Source of the DNA: a virus
Virus record (IMG/VR): IMGVR_UViG_3300032213_001813
Location: 124,001 to 188,000 of that record
Strand: one strand, 5' to 3'
DNA: 64,000 bases
The notes beneath the pieces were generated by a model, which saw only the letters and a program-made list of their open reading frames with translations, was not told where the DNA came from and did not search any database. The position numbers and the translations under genes were made by a program. Of this stretch, positions 5,576 through 13,593 are shown piece after piece (positions within the stretch are counted from its first letter, which is position 1; every line of letters begins with the position of its first letter).

Positions 5576-5941
5576 ATGAAAGAAATAGGTTTAGCAATTA
5601 CAATGTTCTTCAATAGTTTGTTGGGTGGTGTAGACCCTCAATTATCAAACGATAGAGGAACAATCGAATCCATAAAGAAGGAAATCAAAATACTTTATAG
5701 AGATATCGAATGGGAAACAGTCACTACATCGGATTATGCAACCAGATGGGTAAAGATTAAGAAAATCAATGATAGAATTGATAATCTTAAAAATCAAATC
5801 AAAACAATCGAAGTTCGTGCCAAGCTCAAAGAAAAATGGGCAGCGGAAGATTCGTTAGAGATTATCAAAAAGTATCCGCCAATTGAATTGAAATTAGAGA
5901 AACCATCTGAAAGTAAAGATGATGACTCTATGAAGATTTAA
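5576..5941 (+). CDS. Hypothetical coiled-coil protein
   Basis: 121 residues. The first 15 residues are hydrophobic, then residues about 28-95 form a long charged helix with heptad-like Ile/Leu spacing (IESIKKEIKILYRDIEWE, later IKKINDRIDNLKNQIKTIEV), so a coiled coil is likely. The tail is Pro/Lys/Asp-rich. No family recognised. Transcribed from its own class A promoter, probably together with the tRNA-Arg that follows. Confidence 0.75.
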   Translation: MKEIGLAITMFFNSLLGGVDPQLSNDRGTIESIKKEIKILYRDIEWETVTTSDYATRWVKIKKINDRIDNLKNQIKTIEVRAKLKEKWAAEDSLEIIKKYPPIELKLEKPSESKDDDSMKI

Positions 5942-5976
5942 TTTATATAAAAGATTTATAAGTAGAAATAAATAAC

Positions 5977-6050
5977 GGCTCCGTAGCTCAGTTGGATAGA
6001 GCAATTCTCTTCTAAAGAATAGGTCTTTGGTTCGAGCCCAAACGGAGTCA
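5977..6050 (+). tRNA. tRNA-Arg(UCU)
   Basis: Acceptor GGCTCCG/CGGAGTC, anticodon arm ATTCT-CTTCTAA-AGAAT, T-loop TTCGAGC. No CCA. UCU reads AGA/AGG, the codons this AT-rich genome favours for Arg. Confidence 0.92.
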
Positions 6051-6064
6051 CTAAATAAAACTAT

Positions 6065-6418
6065 ATGATAAAAAATACCATAGTATGTATCCTTTTGAGT
6101 TTCGGAGTAAACGCAACGGATATAGTAACAGTGACAACTTATTCTGCAACAACATCGCAGACAGATAGTACACCTCGATTAACGGCAAGTGGGTTTCGAA
6201 TTAAGAAAGGAACAACCCGAATTGTGGCAGTTAGTAGAGATTTGAAGAGAAAGTACAAATTTGGAACTAAAGTACGAATTACAGGCATCGGTAAACACAA
6301 TGGAGTTTATGTAGTAAGAGATGTAATGAATGCTAGGTTCACAAAACGTGTGGATATTCTTATTAGTGGTAAGCAGAAACACACAAAGTTTAAGAAAGCC
6401 AAACTTACAAGAGTGTAG
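6065..6418 (+). CDS. Exported 3D/RlpA-type beta-barrel protein
   Basis: 117 residues with an N-terminal signal peptide. The body fits the 3D domain/double-psi beta-barrel seen in peptidoglycan lytic enzymes (MltA/RlpA relatives): TTYSATTSQTDSTPRLTASG, then VAVSRDL, then FGTKVRITGIGKHNGVYVV and RDVMNARFTKRVDIL with its conserved Asp residues. It would act on, or bind, cell-wall glycan in the periplasm. A role in lysis or wall remodelling is inference. It sits between tRNA genes. Confidence 0.78.
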   Translation: MIKNTIVCILLSFGVNATDIVTVTTYSATTSQTDSTPRLTASGFRIKKGTTRIVAVSRDLKRKYKFGTKVRITGIGKHNGVYVVRDVMNARFTKRVDILISGKQKHTKFKKAKLTRV

Positions 6419-6426
6419 GTTTGATT

Positions 6427-6503
6427 GGGGGATTAGCTCAGCTGGCTAGAGCACCTGCCTTGCACGCAGGGGGTCAACGGTTCGAATCCGTTATTCTCCA
6501 CCA
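6427..6503 (+). tRNA. tRNA-Ala(UGC)
   Basis: Acceptor GGGGGAT/ATTCTCC, anticodon arm CCTGC-CTTGCAC-GCAGG, T-loop TTCGAAT, encoded CCA. Confidence 0.92.
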
Positions 6504-6513
6504 AAAAAAATAT

Positions 6514-6621
6514 GCCGGAGTGGCGGAAAGAATGGGAAGTACAACCATTAGACGTACCTGATTCGAAGTGGTGCAGTAACCGAAAAGGACTGCGTGAGAG
6601 TAACCAATCTCTCCTCCGGTA
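6514..6621 (+). tRNA. Class II tRNA-like gene (Leu/Ser type), derived
   Basis: Acceptor GCCGGAG/CTCCGGT, a GTGGCGGAA start like bacterial leucine tRNAs, and a long variable arm (GCAGT...ACTGC). About 20 extra bases lie in the D-loop region, and GTAC...GTAC forms an alternative hairpin. The T-loop is TAACCAAT rather than TTCGANT, and no normal anticodon loop can be fixed. It ends ACCCA, close to but not an exact CCA. Function as a decoding tRNA is doubtful. Confidence 0.5.
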
Positions 6622-6649
6622 CCCATATTATCGTTGAAAGAAACGATAT

Positions 6650-6726
6650 GGACTTGTAGCTCACTCGGTTAGAGCAGTTGACTCATAATCAAAAGGTAGT
6701 AGGTTCGATTCCTACCTGGTCCACCA
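6650..6726 (+). tRNA. tRNA-Met(CAU), elongator-like
   Basis: Acceptor GGACTTG/CTGGTCC (one mismatch), loop CTCATAA in GTTGA/TCAAA, T-arm GTAGG-TTCGATT-CCTAC, encoded CCA. A hairpin ATCGTT/AACGAT precedes it (6630-6647). Confidence 0.85.
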
Positions 6727-6728
6727 TT

Positions 6729-6804
6729 GCGAATGTAGCTCAGCTGGTAGAGCACAACCTTGCCAAGGTTGGGGTCGTGAGTTCGAACCTCATCATTCGC
6801 TCCA
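6729..6804 (+). tRNA. tRNA-Gly(GCC)
   Basis: Acceptor GCGAATG/CATTCGC, anticodon arm CAACC-TTGCCAA-GGTTG, discriminator T, encoded CCA. Confidence 0.93.
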
Positions 6805-6806
6805 TT

Positions 6807-6881
6807 GCGAGTATAGCACAACGGTTAGTGCTCCAGCCTTCCAAGCTGGAGATGTGAGTTCGATTCTCACTACTCGCTCCA
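6807..6881 (+). tRNA. tRNA-Gly(UCC)
   Basis: Acceptor GCGAGTA/TACTCGC, anticodon arm CCAGC-CTTCCAA-GCTGG, discriminator T, encoded CCA. A fully canonical glycine tRNA, unlike the two at 3040-3185. Confidence 0.93.
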
Positions 6882-6884
6882 ACT

Positions 6885-6967
6885 GGGGGTATCGCATAGC
6901 GGCAATTGCGGAAGACTGTAAATCTTTTCCTTCGGGTTCGGTGGTTCGAGTCCATCTGCCCCCACCA
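6885..6967 (+). tRNA. tRNA-Tyr(GUA)
   Basis: Acceptor GGGGGTA/TGCCCCC, anticodon arm GAAGA-CTGTAAA-TCTTT, long variable arm with a TTCG hairpin, T-loop TTCGAGT, encoded CCA. Confidence 0.92.
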
Positions 6968-6982
6968 ACTAAAGTATAAGTT

Positions 6983-7549
6983 ATGGCAAATCATATGAGT
7001 ACCTCACTTACGATTGGGAATTTGGACCAACCATCGTATGACAAATTGAAAGAAATCTTTAACGATGGTACTAATCAGTACTATACCAATGTTGAACACA
7101 TCATTAAGCAAATGTATGGTGATGTGGATTTCAGCAAGTTAGATTGGTGGTATGATAACATTGGTTCTAAATGGTTGGAAGTCGAATCAGCCGTTACTGA
7201 AGACTTTGAATCAGAAGTCCAAATCTATATGACATCAGCTTGGTGTGTTCCAACTCAATTTTTAAAAAAACTTTCCCAAATTTTAACAGAAATAAATAAA
7301 GAAATAGTTATCTATGGGACATACGAAGATGAATCATTAGACCCTATCGGAGCATTCGTATATGGTGATGATTATGATGATATGGAAGATTTGGATATTG
7401 AAATTGACTTTGATAAGTATTGGGGTGATGATGATTTAGAGGCCGAAGAATATCGATATGGGATACAAGATGCATTAATAGAACATAAAGAGGCAATCTA
7501 TCAGGCATATTTAGAAGTAGTAGAAGAAAGAAAAGCAGAAAAGGAGTAA
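6983..7549 (+). CDS. YubB/DUF1281-like acidic protein
   Basis: 188 residues. The N-terminal two thirds (SLTIGN, NIGSKW, TSAWCVPTQFLKKLS, then an acidic GAFVYGDD stretch) fits the ferredoxin-like 'YubB' proteins common on plasmids and phages, which typically read W-G-T-K-W, T-A-W-x-P-P and F-x-G. Function in that family is not established; anti-restriction has been suggested for relatives. Residues 125-160 are very acidic. The start is ATG 6983, though an in-frame ATG 12 bases on is possible. It lies between the tyrosine and serine tRNAs. Confidence 0.7.
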   Translation: MANHMSTSLTIGNLDQPSYDKLKEIFNDGTNQYYTNVEHIIKQMYGDVDFSKLDWWYDNIGSKWLEVESAVTEDFESEVQIYMTSAWCVPTQFLKKLSQILTEINKEIVIYGTYEDESLDPIGAFVYGDDYDDMEDLDIEIDFDKYWGDDDLEAEEYRYGIQDALIEHKEAIYQAYLEVVEERKAEKE

Positions 7550-7554
7550 AATAA

Positions 7555-7642
7555 GGAGAGTTGTCAGAGCGGTCGAACGAGGTAGTCTTGAAAACTATTG
7601 ACTGTAACAGGTCCGGGGGTTCGAATCCCTCACTCTCCTCCA
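7555..7642 (+). tRNA. tRNA-Ser(UGA)
   Basis: Acceptor GGAGAGT/ACTCTCC, anticodon arm GTAGT-CTTGAAA-ACTAT, long variable arm, T-loop TTCGAAT, encoded CCA. Confidence 0.92.
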
Positions 7643-7652
7643 TTAAAAACAT

Positions 7653-8231
7653 ATGAAGATAATTGAAAACTTTTTAACGGAAAAAGAACATCAAAACTTA
7701 ACTAAATTGGTTAAGAGTAATGTATTCGATTGGTACTATATGGATTGGACAAGTGAGGCTGATTTTTATGGTGGTAAACTTACAACCGAACGTCCTCAAT
7801 TTGTACATACCTTTTTCTATCATGGTACGACTATGAAGTATATGGAAGCCTTAGAGCCATTCAAACATGCGTTAGCAAGAAATGATATTGAGCCGGGTAA
7901 ATTACTTCATATAAAAGCAAATATGTTATTGAGAGATGAAAACTATCCACCAAATCATTTCCATCCACCGCATGCGGATGTAAATAAAGATAATTCATTT
8001 CTATCTCTATTGTATTATATAAATGATTCGGATGGGGATACATTCTTTTTTAATAAAACGCATGATGGTATGCCGGATTTTAGAAATAGAGTAGATGAGT
8101 TAAAGATAGTTCGTAGAGTAACACCAAAAGCTAATATGGCTGTATTATTTGATTCAGCTATATTACACGCATCATCTTCACCAATAGAAACGGATAGGAG
8201 ATTGGTGATAAATGGTGTATTTGAATTGTAA
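7653..8231 (+). CDS. 2OG-Fe(II) oxygenase, prolyl-hydroxylase-like
   Basis: 192 residues. HAD at 107-109 (within HPPHADV) supplies the first iron ligands and His172 (LHASSSP) the distal one. Arg183 (DRRLVING) would bind 2-oxoglutarate. The layout matches small phage 2OG oxygenases of T4-like viruses. Substrate unknown. It lies directly between two serine tRNAs, 10 bases after one and 3 bases before the next, so it is likely co-transcribed with tRNAs. Confidence 0.83.
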   Translation: MKIIENFLTEKEHQNLTKLVKSNVFDWYYMDWTSEADFYGGKLTTERPQFVHTFFYHGTTMKYMEALEPFKHALARNDIEPGKLLHIKANMLLRDENYPPNHFHPPHADVNKDNSFLSLLYYINDSDGDTFFFNKTHDGMPDFRNRVDELKIVRRVTPKANMAVLFDSAILHASSSPIETDRRLVINGVFEL

Positions 8232-8234
8232 AAT

Positions 8235-8409
8235 TGCGGTATGGTGAAATATGATTAGCACGCGTTGCTAATCCGGCAGACACACCCTCCTGTCTCGGGG
8301 GCGGGGATAAAGAAATAGGTTAGTAATATGGGGTAGACCACCAAGCCGGCCGGCGGATGTTACTAACTGAATCTCCCTTTGGATGGTTCGACTCCTCCTA
8401 CCGCAGCCA
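8235..8409 (+). tRNA. tRNA-Ser(GCU)-like with large structured insertion
   Basis: Perfect acceptor TGCGGTA (8235-8241)/TACCGCA (8399-8405) with encoded CCA after a G, and loop TTGCTAA with anticodon GCT. The gene is about 175 bases because roughly 85 bases are inserted after the anticodon arm. The insert folds on its own: AGACA/TGTCT hairpin, then GTTAGTAA pairing with TTACTAAC around GCCGGCCGGC. The anticodon stem is weak. No group I intron core could be recognised. An intact Ser(GCU) tRNA follows 5 bases later. Confidence 0.6.
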
Positions 8410-8413
8410 TTAT

Positions 8414-8505
8414 AGAGAGTTGGGTGAGTGGCTGATACCAGCAGTTTGCTAAACTGCCGATGGGATTGAACCTATCCACCGGTTCGAATCCGGTACTCTC
8501 TACCA
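8414..8505 (+). tRNA. tRNA-Ser(GCU)
   Basis: Acceptor AGAGAGT/ACTCTCT, anticodon arm GCAGT-TTGCTAA-ACTGC, long variable arm, T-arm CCGG-TTCGAAT-CCGG, encoded CCA. Confidence 0.92.
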
Positions 8506-8526
8506 TATAAACTAAAACGTTATAAT

Positions 8527-9069
8527 ATGAAAGATAAGTTTTATGTAATGCGAACACCCGAACAAAGAGAAGGGTTAGAGCAAATGATTGAGTGGATTAA
8601 TAATGTAACACCAACATCTGAAATGAGGATGATTGAAATTGGTAGTTATGTTGGGGAGAGTACTCTTATGTTTGCCCAAAACTTTAAAGAGGTGGTATCA
8701 GTAGACCCATACATAAACGATTATGATTTAAGTGATTTAGCTTGTTCATATGCACCATTTGATGTAGTGTACGCTGAGTTCTTAAAGAATACATTACCAC
8801 TACCAAACGTAAAATCAATAAGGGATACATCAACAAATGCGTTCCCAATCCTAAACCAACAACAATGGGATATGGTTTACATTGATGGATTGCATACGGT
8901 TGATGGTGTTTACTATGATATTACACACTACAAAAGTATAGTTAAGCCGGGTGGATTTGTATGTGGACATGATTATGCTTGGGGAAACATTAGACATAAC
9001 TTAGGTAAAATCTTTGATGATAAGGTAGATGCTACATTTAAAGATGGAAGTTGGGTAGTTAGAGTATAA
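8527..9069 (+). CDS. Class I SAM-dependent methyltransferase
   Basis: 180 residues. MIEIGSYVGEST is the SAM-binding glycine motif and VVSVDPY holds the acidic ribose-binding residue. DMVYIDGLHTVDGVYYDI and GGFVCGHDY match Methyltransf_24-type enzymes, often acting on sugars or small molecules. The target here is unknown. It immediately follows the tRNA block (21 bases). Confidence 0.83.
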   Translation: MKDKFYVMRTPEQREGLEQMIEWINNVTPTSEMRMIEIGSYVGESTLMFAQNFKEVVSVDPYINDYDLSDLACSYAPFDVVYAEFLKNTLPLPNVKSIRDTSTNAFPILNQQQWDMVYIDGLHTVDGVYYDITHYKSIVKPGGFVCGHDYAWGNIRHNLGKIFDDKVDATFKDGSWVVRV

Positions 9070-9101
9070 TTAGGATATTTCAATATTTATTTGTATATTT
9101 A
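9070..9101 (+). promoter_or_regulatory. Class A promoter
   Basis: TTAGGATAT at 9070-9078 (overlapping the preceding stop codon) and TATATTTA at 9094-9101, upstream of the gene at 9117 and the first halogenase pair. Confidence 0.65.
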
Positions 9102-9116
9102 CAAAATAATAAAAAG

Positions 9117-9374
9117 ATGGCCGAATTTAGTAAGCAATATTGCGAACTTCATAATCCCCAATTAGGGTGGGATTTTGATATAGAAGAAATAATAACCGAA
9201 ATACCTAGAGGATATTACAAAAGTATTATCTGTGAGGGTTTTGGGTTTATAGGAGTTGGTATTGGTATGGATAGAAGAGTTAATCTACTATTCCCAGATG
9301 AAGGTGGTGGATTTGATAAAGTGGATTATATTAAATTTATGAAAAATCAAAGTACATCATCAGACGGAATTTAA
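9117..9374 (+). CDS. Hypothetical protein
   Basis: 85 residues, no family recognised. A GFGFIGVGIG beta-turn stretch lies in the middle. It ends 3 bases before the first halogenase and shares its promoter, so it may accompany the halogenase pair. Confidence 0.68.
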   Translation: MAEFSKQYCELHNPQLGWDFDIEEIITEIPRGYYKSIICEGFGFIGVGIGMDRRVNLLFPDEGGGFDKVDYIKFMKNQSTSSDGI

Positions 9375-9377
9375 TAT

Positions 9378-10877
9378 ATGAAAATTGTTATAGTAGGTGG
9401 TGGAACTGCGGGTTGGGTATCAGCTGCAATGTTTATGAAGTATAGAACGGATTTTGAGGTTACACTCATTGAAAGTTCTAATATACCCATTATAGGTGCG
9501 GGTGAGGGTTCGGTTGAATCATTCACTAAAATTATTCACGACAATTGGCCTAATGGTATTGAAGTAGATGAGTTAGATTTTCTTCGTAAAACCAAAGCAA
9601 CACCAAAATTAGCTATCAACCTTGTAAATTGGAAAGGTGATGGTAAGCAAACGTATTCACCCATCAGAACATCCCTAACAGCAGACCAGGGTATCGATTC
9701 TCTATTCTTATATTCAATACACAAATATGGGGATTCTAATATGGCATCTCCTAATAATTGGATATTGGATGCAAACCTATCTCCATATCATTTCAAATTC
9801 AAACCAGTAGATAAAGCATTGGTTGGATATTCATATCATTTCGATGGGTTTGAAGTTGGACAGTACTTTAAAAAACATTCCATCATATTGGGTGCTAAAC
9901 TGATAACTGCTAACTTAGAAGATATTCAATTCAATGAAAACGATTATGTGAAAAGTATAACTCTATCAAACGGACAGGTAGTTGAAGGTGATTTGTTTAT
10001 AGATTGTACGGGATTTGCAAGAGCATTGATTGGTAAAACTAAAAGTAAATGGATTAGTTACAAAGAACAACTACCAACTAATGCAGCTGTAACATTCTCA
10101 ACTGGTGTTAGTTCTAAACATATTCGATTTGAAACCCTAGCTAAAACTATGAACAATGGTTGGTTATGGAAGATACCTTTACAAAATAGACATGGTAATG
10201 GTTATGTATATTCGGATGATTTTCAATCCTATGAAGATAGTGTGGAAGAGTTGGAAAGAAATGGTTTGATTCAGGGAGCACAAGTTCGTAACATAAAGTT
10301 TGAAGCAGGTAGATATGATGAGATGTGGTATAAAAATATAGTAGCAGTTGGGTTGAGTTCACATTTTTTAGAACCATTACAAGCTACCAACATACACATT
10401 ACAGTAACTGCAATATCAAATCTATTCCTACACTATTGTAAAACCAAAGAATCTATATATTCAGAAGCAAATCGGAAACGATATAACAAACATATGTGTG
10501 GTATTGTTGATGAGTATAAGGATTTATTACAAATGCATTATTTAGCTGGAAGAGATGATACTGCATTTTGGGCAACTGCAAAAAATGAATTAAAGATAAG
10601 TGATTTCAATAAAGAAATTATAGAGATATCAAAGACACGATTGTTAAACAAATATGATGTAGAACGTTCGCCTGGTGGAGTTCCTTGGCCCGTTTGGTCT
10701 CACATATTGGATATGGCTGGATTGTTCGATAGGGATATGATTGAGAAAGAATTGCGTTCTATTAATACATATGATGATATTAAGGATGTATTTAACAAAA
10801 TGCAAAATACATTTAATACAAGAATAAAAAATGAATTGTTAAACAATGAACAATTTATGAAATATATAAAGTTATGA
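9378..10877 (+). CDS. Flavin-dependent tryptophan halogenase 1
   Basis: 499 residues, full length for PrnA/RebH-type enzymes that chlorinate or brominate using FADH2, O2 and halide. The FAD motif VGGGTAGW is at 6-13 and a second glycine motif GAGEGS at 40-45. The catalytic Lys is expected at Lys77 in ATPKLAINL. The WxWxIP signature is at 262-267 (GWLWKIPLQNR). EPLQAT holds Glu332, the residue thought to position tryptophan. All signature residues are present, so activity is plausible. Substrate (free tryptophan, peptide or other) is unknown. It overlaps the second halogenase by 4 bases (ATGA). Confidence 0.92.
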   Translation: MKIVIVGGGTAGWVSAAMFMKYRTDFEVTLIESSNIPIIGAGEGSVESFTKIIHDNWPNGIEVDELDFLRKTKATPKLAINLVNWKGDGKQTYSPIRTSLTADQGIDSLFLYSIHKYGDSNMASPNNWILDANLSPYHFKFKPVDKALVGYSYHFDGFEVGQYFKKHSIILGAKLITANLEDIQFNENDYVKSITLSNGQVVEGDLFIDCTGFARALIGKTKSKWISYKEQLPTNAAVTFSTGVSSKHIRFETLAKTMNNGWLWKIPLQNRHGNGYVYSDDFQSYEDSVEELERNGLIQGAQVRNIKFEAGRYDEMWYKNIVAVGLSSHFLEPLQATNIHITVTAISNLFLHYCKTKESIYSEANRKRYNKHMCGIVDEYKDLLQMHYLAGRDDTAFWATAKNELKISDFNKEIIEISKTRLLNKYDVERSPGGVPWPVWSHILDMAGLFDRDMIEKELRSINTYDDIKDVFNKMQNTFNTRIKNELLNNEQFMKYIKL

Positions 10878-12400
10878 AAATAGTAATTGTAGGTGGTGGT
10901 ACTGCTGGGTGGATGGCTGCTTGTTACGCAGCAAGATTTAATCATTCTGGTGATAATATAAATGATATAACGGTAATTGAATCATCCAAAATACCAATCA
11001 TTGGAGCAGGTGAAGGTTCGACTGGTACATTTACTCAAATAGTTAATTCTCATTTTAAACAATGGGGAATGAATGAACCTGAATTTTTAAATAAAACCAA
11101 ATCAACATTAAAATTAGGAATCCGATTTAAAGATTGGAATGGTATAGGTACTGAATTCCTAAGTCCTGTGCAGCCATCCGAAAGTTCTTTAAATAGTATA
11201 GATACACATTTATTGACATCACATATATTAGGCGATTATGCAGATGCCTCACCATCTGGATATCTTATGAACAAAAATTTATCATCTTATATTTCAACGG
11301 ATGGTAGAAGTATATTAGGGCATTCTTATCATTTCGATGCACATGCGGTGGGTAAATATTGGAAAGAATATGCACTTAAAAATGGTGTTAAAGTAGTAGA
11401 TACTGAAGTGGTTTCCTTAAACAAAAATACACAAAGTGGTGAGTTGGATAGTATAGAAACTACCAACGGAACTATCGAAGGTGATTTGTGGATTGATTGT
11501 AGTGGATTTGCTAGAGTGTTAATCAATCCGATGGGTGGTGGTTGGAAAAGTTATTCAGAATATCTACCAACAAATAATGCAATGCCATTCATCCAACAAT
11601 TCGAACCAAAGGAAGTTCCTAAGTTGGAAACACTATCACAAGCTCTACCAAACGGATGGATGTGGAAAATACCAACACAGGAAAGATATGGTTGTGGGTA
11701 TGTTTATTCGGATATGTTTACTACTGAAGAGAAAGCATTAAGTGAATTAAGGAAATCGGTAGGTAGAGATGTAGAACCCATCCGTAATATCAAATTTGAT
11801 TGCGGTAGATTAGAAAACATTTGGGTAAAGAATGTAGTTGCCGTAGGATTATCTGCTGGGTTCGTTGAACCATTAGAAGCAACCTCAATACATGCTACCA
11901 TTGTACAATTAGATTATCTATCAACTATCACATTAAATTTTGCAACACCAAAGAAAAGTGTGGTATTTGAAAATAATATAAAACAACACAATACTTTTTT
12001 AGGTAAATTGTTTGATGATATTAAAGATTTAATTCAGTTACACTATATGAGTGATAGAGAAGATACTGAATTTTGGAAGTATTGTAAATATGATTTGAAA
12101 CGAACAGACGCGGTAAAACATATATTGGAAGTATCAAAACACAGATGTCCATCTATGTTAGACTTTGATTTTTATCATGGTGCTGGAAATTGGGGTGTTT
12201 GGTGTTGGACAATGATGGGAATGGGACATATTACCAAAGAGATATCACACCATACATTGGATGGATATAGGCATACAACTCAAACTATCAAAGATATATT
12301 TGAATCCGTAAATCGTAGGAATAGGTTAAATGGAATCAAAGTTATGAAAAATTCGGAGTTCTTCAATGCATTAAAAAAAGGTGAAATTCGTAAAAAATAA
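10874..12400 (+). CDS. Flavin-dependent tryptophan halogenase 2
   Basis: 508 residues. FAD motif at the N-terminus (VGGGTAGW), GAGEGS, catalytic Lys80 in STLKLGIRFKDW, the WMWKIP signature and a FVEPLEATSIH stretch. It is clearly paralogous to halogenase 1 but well diverged. The ATGA overlap implies translational coupling. The C-terminal 100 residues, which cover the active site in this family, differ from its partner, suggesting distinct substrates. Confidence 0.92.
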   Translation: MKIVIVGGGTAGWMAACYAARFNHSGDNINDITVIESSKIPIIGAGEGSTGTFTQIVNSHFKQWGMNEPEFLNKTKSTLKLGIRFKDWNGIGTEFLSPVQPSESSLNSIDTHLLTSHILGDYADASPSGYLMNKNLSSYISTDGRSILGHSYHFDAHAVGKYWKEYALKNGVKVVDTEVVSLNKNTQSGELDSIETTNGTIEGDLWIDCSGFARVLINPMGGGWKSYSEYLPTNNAMPFIQQFEPKEVPKLETLSQALPNGWMWKIPTQERYGCGYVYSDMFTTEEKALSELRKSVGRDVEPIRNIKFDCGRLENIWVKNVVAVGLSAGFVEPLEATSIHATIVQLDYLSTITLNFATPKKSVVFENNIKQHNTFLGKLFDDIKDLIQLHYMSDREDTEFWKYCKYDLKRTDAVKHILEVSKHRCPSMLDFDFYHGAGNWGVWCWTMMGMGHITKEISHHTLDGYRHTTQTIKDIFESVNRRNRLNGIKVMKNSEFFNALKKGEIRKK

Positions 12401-12416
12401 TTTAAAAATATTTGAT

Positions 12417-12454
12417 AAAAAGCTTGTTTAATTCATAAAAATTGCGTACCTTTA
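12417..12454 (+). promoter_or_regulatory. Class B promoter
   Basis: AAAAAGCTTG at 12417-12426 and TACCTTTA at 12447-12454. The leader has a GTAGT/ACTAC hairpin and AAAACCCC shortly before the ATG at 12499. Confidence 0.75.
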
Positions 12455-12498
12455 ATATGTGGTAGTGATAGTACTACTACTAATTAAAACCCCTTTTT

Positions 12499-12858
12499 AT
12501 GAGTTTACCATTCAATCTTAATTCAGTTTTAGAAACCGCTTCTTTAATAGAAGGGTTTGAAGTTGTTAAAAACGCTTTCCCAGTTGAGGGACGTTTTACA
12601 AAACGTATCATCACATATGGTGATGCGGTGTATGAGGCACTTTCGGAAGTTGCCGATGATTACTCCGATTGGCCGGAAGACCAGGGTTTTGGTTCATCCG
12701 ATATGACTTATGTTCGTAAGTCATTTATTGATTCATTGATTGATATGGCTAACCTTAGAGGTTACTACGAAACCAAATTTGCTCCTTACCTTAAAGTGGT
12801 AGAGTATTCGGAAGCAGAATACCACCAGATGATGTTCCGTAGAGAGCAAGGTTTATAA
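12499..12858 (+). CDS. Hypothetical protein
   Basis: 119 residues, soluble, acidic, mostly helical by composition (for example AVYEALSEVADDYSDWPEDQ). No family recognised. The first of a run of small genes between the two halogenase pairs, with a strong class B promoter and C-tract leader. Confidence 0.72.
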   Translation: MSLPFNLNSVLETASLIEGFEVVKNAFPVEGRFTKRIITYGDAVYEALSEVADDYSDWPEDQGFGSSDMTYVRKSFIDSLIDMANLRGYYETKFAPYLKVVEYSEAEYHQMMFRREQGL

Positions 12859-12870
12859 AAAATAAATCAG

Positions 12871-12908
12871 AAAAAGCTTGACTTTCTCATTTATTTTACT
12901 TACCTTTA
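12871..12908 (+). promoter_or_regulatory. Class B promoter
   Basis: AAAAAGCTTG at 12871-12880 and TACCTTTA at 12901-12908. AACCCCC lies 6-12 bases before the ATG at 12944. Confidence 0.75.
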
Positions 12909-12943
12909 TTAAGTAATAAGAGTTCAACATAACCCCCTTTAAT

Positions 12944-13189
12944 ATGAATAATTTCGAATTTACCTTTAAAACCTACGCTGAGTACTGGTCAGCACGAATT
13001 ACCGGTTACATCGCTGAATACAAATGTGTTCGGATGGAAGTTGCCCAAAATGAGGGTAACACGCACGATTTCCCTTTACATTGTGAAGAGGAATACAATG
13101 AGTATTTAACTAAGTACTTAATTGACCATAGTAGGATTGTTAGAACATATCCAACTACTACATTTTACGAATCAGAATATTGTTATTAA
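12944..13189 (+). CDS. Hypothetical protein
   Basis: 81 residues, aromatic-rich with several Glu/Tyr pairs (FTFKTYAEYWSARITGYIAEY). No family recognised. Own class B promoter; next gene 19 bases on. Confidence 0.68.
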   Translation: MNNFEFTFKTYAEYWSARITGYIAEYKCVRMEVAQNEGNTHDFPLHCEEEYNEYLTKYLIDHSRIVRTYPTTTFYESEYCY

Positions 13190-13208
13190 AATCTAAAAAT
13201 ATAAAATT

Positions 13209-13589
13209 ATGGGATGTTTCAGTTTTTTATGTAAAGAGAGTGGTTTGCCGGTTGCATCGGATTCATTTAGTGGTGATGCAGTTCGTATGTACTTACTAAG
13301 AAATGGTAAGTTGATTGAGGAAATGAGAGGTCATTATGATTCTTATGGTAGAGTGTTTAACGATTCTACCTATGAAAACTCTTTTGAGTGGAAAACGGAT
13401 TGGGATGAAGTATGTGATTTGATGTTTACTAAAAATGAAGGTGATGGTATCGCTGTTGTTTTAGAAAAGTATTTCACTGGTAACATACCAACAACTCGTA
13501 GTGAGGGTGATAGAAATCAGGGTTGGGGTGAACCAAACGGAGGACGAGCTAAAATTACCGAACCAATGCACATTATTTATGGACGTTAA
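13209..13589 (+). CDS. Conserved phage-type hypothetical protein
   Basis: 126 residues. The layout MGCFSFLCKESGLPVASDSF, a central GHYDSYGRVF stretch and a tail with DRNQGWGEP resembles small proteins seen in several phages, plausibly a small beta domain. Function unknown. An in-frame downstream gene starts 4 bases after the stop. Confidence 0.7.
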   Translation: MGCFSFLCKESGLPVASDSFSGDAVRMYLLRNGKLIEEMRGHYDSYGRVFNDSTYENSFEWKTDWDEVCDLMFTKNEGDGIAVVLEKYFTGNIPTTRSEGDRNQGWGEPNGGRAKITEPMHIIYGR

Positions 13590-13593
13590 AAAT

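Noticed and set aside
8280-8395. Group I intron inside the serine-type tRNA
   Set aside because: The insertion is too short, lies after the anticodon arm, and no conserved P3-P7-P8 core was recognised.
13501-13593. Upstream extension of the gene at 13594
   Set aside because: It would overlap the preceding gene by about 90 bases; the ATG at 13594 gives a normal junction.
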